Shown here: piece by piece, positions 59,194-64,000 of the stretch
How the letters are laid out: each line of letters opens with the position of its first letter
Numbering within the stretch: position 1 is the first letter of the stretch
Translations under genes and position numbers: made by a program
Notes under the pieces: model-generated
Told to the model about the DNA's origin: nothing
The model's input: the letters and a program-made list of their open reading frames with translations, nothing else
The model's database searches: none
NCBI RefSeq assembly: GCF_001514285.1
Contig: NZ_KQ949030.1
Location: 246,634 to 310,633 of the forward strand
Direction: 5' to 3'
DNA length: 64,000 nt
Origin: Streptomyces sp. DSM 15324
GTDB lineage: Bacteria; Actinomycetota; Actinomycetes; Streptomycetales; Streptomycetaceae

Positions 59194-62100
59194 GCCTGAT
59201 GCTGCCGCCGGGGCTCAACTGGCTCGCCCAGATCACGGTGGGCGAGAACTGGCCCAGGGCCGACGAGGACAAGATGCGCCAGGTGGCCGCCCGGCAGCGG
59301 GAGGCCGGTATCCGGCTGGCGCAGCTGTCCAACCAGCTGGGTCCGGTGATCGGCCAGGTGCTGGAGAGCATGTCGGGGTCGGCGGCCTCGGAGTTCACCC
59401 GCTTCATGCGGCGGCTGCGGACGACGCTGCCGCAGATGTCCTCCTCCTCGCACCAACTGGGGAAGTCCGCCAAGGACGCGGCGCTCCAGGTCGAGTACGC
59501 CAAGCTCATGATCATCATGCAGATGATCCTGATGGCGATCGAGATCGCGCACTGGCTCGTCGTGGCTCCCGCCGCCGTGCCCGGCATCGTGGCCGCCGGT
59601 CGGGTGACCGTACGTCAGATCATGCGGCGGCTGTTCCTCAGCATCCTGGGCGAGGTCGCGGCCGAGGTCGGCCTCGACGCGGTCGCCCAGACGATCCAGA
59701 TCCTCCGCGGCGACCGGACGTCGTGGGACAGGAACATGACGCTCGACGCGGTCAAGGGCGGTGTCATCGGCGGTGCGGTCGGTGGCCTGGTGGCGGGGGC
59801 GGCCGGACGTTTCACCCCTCGGGCGACCCAGTCGGCCGTCGGCCAGGGCATGATCGAGGGCGTCACGGGTGTGGTCGAGGGCGGTGTCTCCAACGCCCTC
59901 CTCAACGACGACTCCGAAGCGTGGATGAACTTCGTGTCGGGGTTCGTCGGCGGTGCGATCGGCGGCGCCGACGGCGAGGGTCCGCAGAAGGTGGACGTAC
60001 CCGAACTCGACGGTCTCGCAGGCGGCCTCGCCGGCCTGGAGGACGCCGCCAAGTCGGCGGACGCCCCCGCCCCGGCCGTGGCCGACCGTCCCCCGGCCAA
60101 GGATGCGGACACCCCGGACGGTGGTGGGTCGTCGTACGGGCGCGCCGGCGTCTCGGCCGGTGCGAGTCCCGCCGCGCCGTCGCGGGGCTCGACGGGTACG
60201 GGGGACGGGGCCGTGACCGGGGCGGTTGCCACCGCCGTCGGCGTCGCGGGCGGCACCGCCTCGGCGGCATCCCCAGCTCGCGGCGGGTCGTCCGTCGACC
60301 GGACCGGGACAGCCGGCTCCTCCAGGAGCACGTCCGCGTCCGGCGACGCCGGCTCGGCCGGCAAGCCCCCGGCCGGGGCGACACGGGCGGGCGGCACCAC
60401 GGCCACGACGGGTTCCGGCACGGCCTCCGGGACGCAGCGCGGCGAGTCCGGCGTCGAGTCCGGCACCGGGTCCGGGCGAGGCGTCGACGGATCCGACGGC
60501 CAGGACTCCGCCATGCCGCCGCCGTCGGCCCGTACGGCATCGCCGGTACCGGGGCCGACGTCCGCCGGCCCCGGTACCGGAACCGGCCCGGGCGCGGGCT
60601 CCGGCTCCGCCACGGCCTCCGGTACGCGGCAGGCACAGCCCGGCGCGTCGGACGCCTCGTCGTCCTCCGCCGGCCGGTCCGCGACGCCTGCGGGCGGGGC
60701 CGACTCCGCCCAGAGCGGCCGTGGTACGTCCCGGGCCGCCGCACCGGTGCGCACGGAGGCCACCACCGGCGGACGCCCTGCCGGCCGCCCGTCCGTGGTG
60801 ACCGAGAACCCCGGCACACCGGCCGTTCGGACCACCGCGTCCGCCCCCACCGCCGCGGCCACCGGGCGCATCGCGGCGGCAGCCGCCTCCGTCTCCCCGG
60901 GCCGCGTCACCCCTGCGGAGCCCGCCGCCTCCGGGCCGGACGTACGACGGCACGGGTGGGAGTCCGGCGCGCCCGCCGCGCCGACGGCACGGACCACTCC
61001 CTCCCCCGACGTCCGGCCGACGGAGTCCTCTCCCCCCGGCCGGGAAACCGGCTGGCACGCGGCACCCCACACATCCGGGTCCCGCAGCACCGCGTCCGGT
61101 TCGGGTACCGCCTCCGCCTCGGGTACCCATTCCGCTACGGGTACCGCCTCCGCTTCGGCCTCCACGTCGTCGAACCCCACCGCCGCGCCGGGCGCCCCGA
61201 CGTCCGCCCGCGAGAGGATCAAGGGCTTCCTCGTCGCGTTCGCCGCGCACGTCGAACGCGACGACACCCCGCCGGACTTCACCAGCGCCTACGCCGACTT
61301 CCTCGATGCCCAGGAGTTCTTCGACAGCACACAAGCGTGGAAACCGGCCTACGTGGCACTGGCGAGGGATCTGCACGCCGACCTGGCGCAGATCCGCGCC
61401 GACCAGGCCGCGCAGCCGACGCCCATCCCGCCGAGGGACGATGCGACGATCCGGCTGTACCGCAAGATGTCGACGGTCGAGGCCGCTCAGATCCTCGACC
61501 GGAACCAGCCGAAGGTCGGGCTGGTCAAGGCGATGGCGTACCACGACACGCCGCAGCACCGGAAGTTCTTCACCACGTCGCTCTCACACACCAGCGTCTT
61601 CCACAACGCCAACGCGGCCACGGACACCGAGACCGTGCTGGAGTTCCAGCTCCCCGAGAACAGCTACTGGGACTTCGTGAAGGCGCACGGCACACCCAAC
61701 CAGCAGTCCGGCGCGTACACCGTGGCGGATTCCGCGTTGCTCAACCAGGAACAGCTGGTCGTCGGCCCGGCCGCCAACTTCACGGTCCGTCAGCAGGTCG
61801 AAGCGGTCCACACCGACAGGACCCACCACAACATCGGTATCGCGCCCGGCAACGTGGCCGAGTTCGTCAGGCACCTGGGACCCGTACGGGTCGTCGGGCA
61901 GGCCGAGATCGACCGGTCCGTGCGGGACGCCCGCGCGACGGCCGCCGCGACCCGGGCTGCCCGGGTCGCGCAGGCCGTCCAGCAGCGGGCCGACCGGGCC
62001 GCGGAGCAGATCCGGCAGGAGGCCGAGGCGCGAGCGGCCAAGAAGGCCGCGCAGGCGGCCAAAGGCCCGCACGCCGCTCCGGGCGGCGATGCGGAGACCG

Positions 62101-64000
62101 GGGCCCGGAATCCGGCGGCGGACGCCGACAGCGACCCGTTCGGGACGGACCCCGCCCTCCCTGCCGGTGCCCCGGTCCAGGTCGCCGGTGCCGTCGAACC
62201 GCCGTCGTCGGCCGAGCTGGTCGCGGGTCTGCTCGACATGCCGGCCGGTCACCTGAGCGACGCCCTGACGCTGATGGGCCCGGACCACGTGCGCTGGCTG
62301 GCCGCCCACCAGCCGTTCGTGGACGGACTGCGGACGTCGCTGACCCCGGCGGAGTTCGCGGGGGTCGCCGCCCGTCTGCTGGTCGTGGTGCCCGGTGAGG
62401 CGTCCCGGCCCGTCTCCGCGCGGCACGAGGCGCACGCGCAGGTGACACGGATGCTGGGGGACCCGGAGGTGACGGCCCGGCTGCTGCTGTCCGGCGCGTC
62501 GGTCGTGGTGCTGCCCCAGGACGTCCCGCTGACCGACGTCAGTTCGTTCACGGCCCTGCACGGGGCCACCGACGAGCACCTCGGCCGGTCGGCCGACGAC
62601 CTGCGCGGCGCGGCGACCCCGCTGACCGCGGCGATACCGGAGGAGAACCTCCTCGGCGAGGACACCCCGGTCGGGCCGGCCGCCCACCAGCCCGACGGCT
62701 ACTCCTCCGCGACGCACGAGATCGCGCACCTCATCCACATGCAGGGGCTGACCGACGCCGACCGCGAGGTCATCGACCGGGCCTACCGGAACAAGCTCGA
62801 CCGGGGACCGGCCGCGCAGTGGCCCGACGGCGTCCGCCAGGACCTCGACGGCGACCCGGCGGAGAACTACTCCTCCACCGACGCCTACGAGTACTTCGCC
62901 CAGGCCACCAACGCCTATCTCGGCACCAACCACGGCAGGGACGGCATGACCGGCCGTCCCCGCAACAACGGCGCCGCGTGGGTTCGCGAGCACGAACCCG
63001 ACCTCAGCCCGCTGCTGGAGAAGCTGTACGGCACCGAACCCGACACCGTCCACGGTTCGCCCGCCAACCCCGTCACCGCCACCGCGGCCGACAACGCGAG
63101 GTACGAGGCCTTCCGCGACTTCACGGACTTCGTGGACGGGATCGAACCGGACGCCGCGGCCGGCCACAGCTCGCGGCCGTCGGCGTCGACGGCGGACGGC
63201 TCGCCCGCCGCCGACCGCCGCACGGGGAAGGCCCCGGCGGCACCGGCGAAGGCCGGCGAGGAGAACCACGCGCCTCCCCTGCACGGCCCCGCGGAGGCGC
63301 GACAGCCGGCTACGAGGATCACCGCCGACGCGATGGAGAGGTTCTACACCGAGTACCTCGATCACTTCGACAGCCAGGAGAGGCACGACAACTTCAACAA
63401 CGCCTACTTCGACTTCCTCGCCGGCCAGCAGACGCTGGACCCCGTCGTGGCGTCCCACGAGAAGGTGACGAAACAGCTCGAGATCCTGCACGGAAAGCTG
63501 GCCGAACTCAGTGGCCGGCATTCCTCGGCGGCCACCCCCATCCCCCACACGGGCGACCAGCCGATCAGGCTCTACCGGAAGATGTCCCCCGCCGAAGCCG
63601 CACAGATCCTCGGCGCGGACAGCACCGCGGCCGGGATGACCGCCGCGATGAACCACAACCGCAGTGACGAGTACCGCAAGTACTTCACCACCTCCCTCTC
63701 CCACACCAGCGTCTTCACCAACGAGAACGCCTCCTCGGACTCCGACGTCGTCCTGGAGTTTGAGATCCCGTGGAAGGACTACTGGCGTTTCGTCCAACGC
63801 TTCGGAACACCGAACCAGCTCGCGGGCGCGTACGGGATCGCCACCTCCGCGCTGGTCCACCAGGAGCGGTTGCGCACCGGCCCGGCCGCCAACTTCAGGA
63901 CGCAGCGGGACGTCGACCTGGTGCGGGAGCAGGCCACCCACCACAACATCGGCATCGGGCACGGCAATCTCCGCGAGTTCAACGCGATGCTGCGCAACAC
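59190..64000 (+). CDS. Giant CpnT-like polymorphic toxin with two ART-like domains flanking a HExxH metallopeptidase (partial, runs off window)
   Basis: At least 1603 residues; no stop before the window ends. Residues 1-110 resemble the WXG100-like N-terminal domain of CpnT. A hydrophobic helix (~106-135) and two glycine-zipper segments (~190-212, ~245-258) follow; then a Ser/Thr/Gly/Ala-rich linker (~270-670). Domain A (~672-890) has Arg755 (IRLYRKM), Thr-Thr-Ser797 (FFTTSLSHTSVF), VLEFQLP and Glu854 (LNQEQLVVGPAANFTV), an R-S-E ADP-ribosyltransferase pattern. A coiled coil (~911-955) leads to a gluzincin-like domain (~1006-1290): His1176-Glu1177-x-x-His1180 and Glu1234 (DAYEYFAQA), like ATLF peptidases. 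Domain B (~1378-1603) repeats domain A: Arg1460, Ser1502, Glu1559. ATG overlaps the EspC-like stop. Activities are inferred. Confidence 0.85.
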   Translation, partial: MSLMLPPGLNWLAQITVGENWPRADEDKMRQVAARQREAGIRLAQLSNQLGPVIGQVLESMSGSAASEFTRFMRRLRTTLPQMSSSSHQLGKSAKDAALQVEYAKLMIIMQMILMAIEIAHWLVVAPAAVPGIVAAGRVTVRQIMRRLFLSILGEVAAEVGLDAVAQTIQILRGDRTSWDRNMTLDAVKGGVIGGAVGGLVAGAAGRFTPRATQSAVGQGMIEGVTGVVEGGVSNALLNDDSEAWMNFVSGFVGGAIGGADGEGPQKVDVPELDGLAGGLAGLEDAAKSADAPAPAVADRPPAKDADTPDGGGSSYGRAGVSAGASPAAPSRGSTGTGDGAVTGAVATAVGVAGGTASAASPARGGSSVDRTGTAGSSRSTSASGDAGSAGKPPAGATRAGGTTATTGSGTASGTQRGESGVESGTGSGRGVDGSDGQDSAMPPPSARTASPVPGPTSAGPGTGTGPGAGSGSATASGTRQAQPGASDASSSSAGRSATPAGGADSAQSGRGTSRAAAPVRTEATTGGRPAGRPSVVTENPGTPAVRTTASAPTAAATGRIAAAAASVSPGRVTPAEPAASGPDVRRHGWESGAPAAPTARTTPSPDVRPTESSPPGRETGWHAAPHTSGSRSTASGSGTASASGTHSATGTASASASTSSNPTAAPGAPTSARERIKGFLVAFAAHVERDDTPPDFTSAYADFLDAQEFFDSTQAWKPAYVALARDLHADLAQIRADQAAQPTPIPPRDDATIRLYRKMSTVEAAQILDRNQPKVGLVKAMAYHDTPQHRKFFTTSLSHTSVFHNANAATDTETVLEFQLPENSYWDFVKAHGTPNQQSGAYTVADSALLNQEQLVVGPAANFTVRQQVEAVHTDRTHHNIGIAPGNVAEFVRHLGPVRVVGQAEIDRSVRDARATAAATRAARVAQAVQQRADRAAEQIRQEAEARAAKKAAQAAKGPHAAPGGDAETGARNPAADADSDPFGTDPALPAGAPVQVAGAVEPPSSAELVAGLLDMPAGHLSDALTLMGPDHVRWLAAHQPFVDGLRTSLTPAEFAGVAARLLVVVPGEASRPVSARHEAHAQVTRMLGDPEVTARLLLSGASVVVLPQDVPLTDVSSFTALHGATDEHLGRSADDLRGAATPLTAAIPEENLLGEDTPVGPAAHQPDGYSSATHEIAHLIHMQGLTDADREVIDRAYRNKLDRGPAAQWPDGVRQDLDGDPAENYSSTDAYEYFAQATNAYLGTNHGRDGMTGRPRNNGAAWVREHEPDLSPLLEKLYGTEPDTVHGSPANPVTATAADNARYEAFRDFTDFVDGIEPDAAAGHSSRPSASTADGSPAADRRTGKAPAAPAKAGEENHAPPLHGPAEARQPATRITADAMERFYTEYLDHFDSQERHDNFNNAYFDFLAGQQTLDPVVASHEKVTKQLEILHGKLAELSGRHSSAATPIPHTGDQPIRLYRKMSPAEAAQILGADSTAAGMTAAMNHNRSDEYRKYFTTSLSHTSVFTNENASSDSDVVLEFEIPWKDYWRFVQRFGTPNQLAGAYGIATSALVHQERLRTGPAANFRTQRDVDLVREQATHHNIGIGHGNLREFNAMLRN

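Noticed and set aside
58281..61559. 1092-codon minus frame under the YbaB/EspC/toxin genes
   Set aside because: Antisense to three coupled, recognisable genes; glycine/arginine-rich with no domain.
58862..62398. 1178-codon plus frame in another phase through the toxin gene
   Set aside because: Arg-rich shadow frame. The toxin phase gives WXG-like, ART-like and HExxH domains and the correct start overlap.

Overview
The window is chromosomal DNA from a high-GC actinomycete, almost certainly a Streptomyces or close relative. The evidence is strong third-position GC bias, frequent GTG/TTG starts and GTGA/ATGA start-stop overlaps. A CebR-type palindrome, a PucR/ferredoxin-reductase/desaturase trio and a type VII secretion (T7SS) locus of streptomycete style point the same way. 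I see no tRNA, rRNA, CRISPR array or insertion sequence. Both edges cut through context: a regulatory box lies at the left edge, and a giant toxin gene runs off the right edge.

Left part (1-18 kb) is housekeeping and accessory. It has a Dps ferritin-like protein, then an amidohydrolase / isochorismatase-fold hydrolase / DoxX / DUF1275 run. Next are an MFS exporter carrying a C-terminal monooxygenase-like domain and a large membrane SpoIIE-type phosphatase. A small chimeric ORF joins half an alpha/beta hydrolase to the tail of an AraC regulator. After that come a zinc-ribbon-like hypothetical, a serine hydrolase, an AraC/GyrI-like regulator, and a PucR regulator divergent from a ferredoxin reductase plus acyl desaturase.

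Middle (18-30 kb): a seven-gene minus-strand operon looks like an uncharacterised aromatic meta-cleavage pathway. It encodes an SDR, two FAH-fold enzymes, an extradiol dioxygenase, an ACMSD-like amidohydrolase, a flavin monooxygenase and a cyclase-family hydrolase. It is divergent from a LysR regulator, which is followed by an MFS transporter and an EthD protein. A 15-bp site in the divergent promoter recurs (14/15) before the MFS gene, suggesting one LysR regulon. A TetR/SDR pair follows, with two operator-like palindromes between them; the SDR is broken by a 1-base insertion.

30-39 kb: a MacAB-like efflux set (permease, ATPase, adaptor, lipoprotein), two secreted metallopeptidases (M28 and M1) in a coupled pair, and a two-component system.

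Right part (39.8-64 kb): a type VII secretion locus. A LuxR-type regulator with a degenerate receiver domain is followed by eccC, eccD and eccB. Then come a 1071-aa protein ending in what looks like a catalytically degenerate ADP-ribosyltransferase (ART) fold and a beta-helix/EccA-like AAA fusion. Two WXG100 proteins and two further ESX-type substrates follow. After a strong hairpin there is a YbaB/EspL-like protein, an EspC-like protein and a CpnT-like polymorphic toxin of at least 1603 aa. The toxin carries two ART-like domains with identical R-42-S-57-E spacing flanking a HExxH metallopeptidase domain. eccE and mycP are not seen in the window. This toxin and the unusual machinery around it are the most interesting content.
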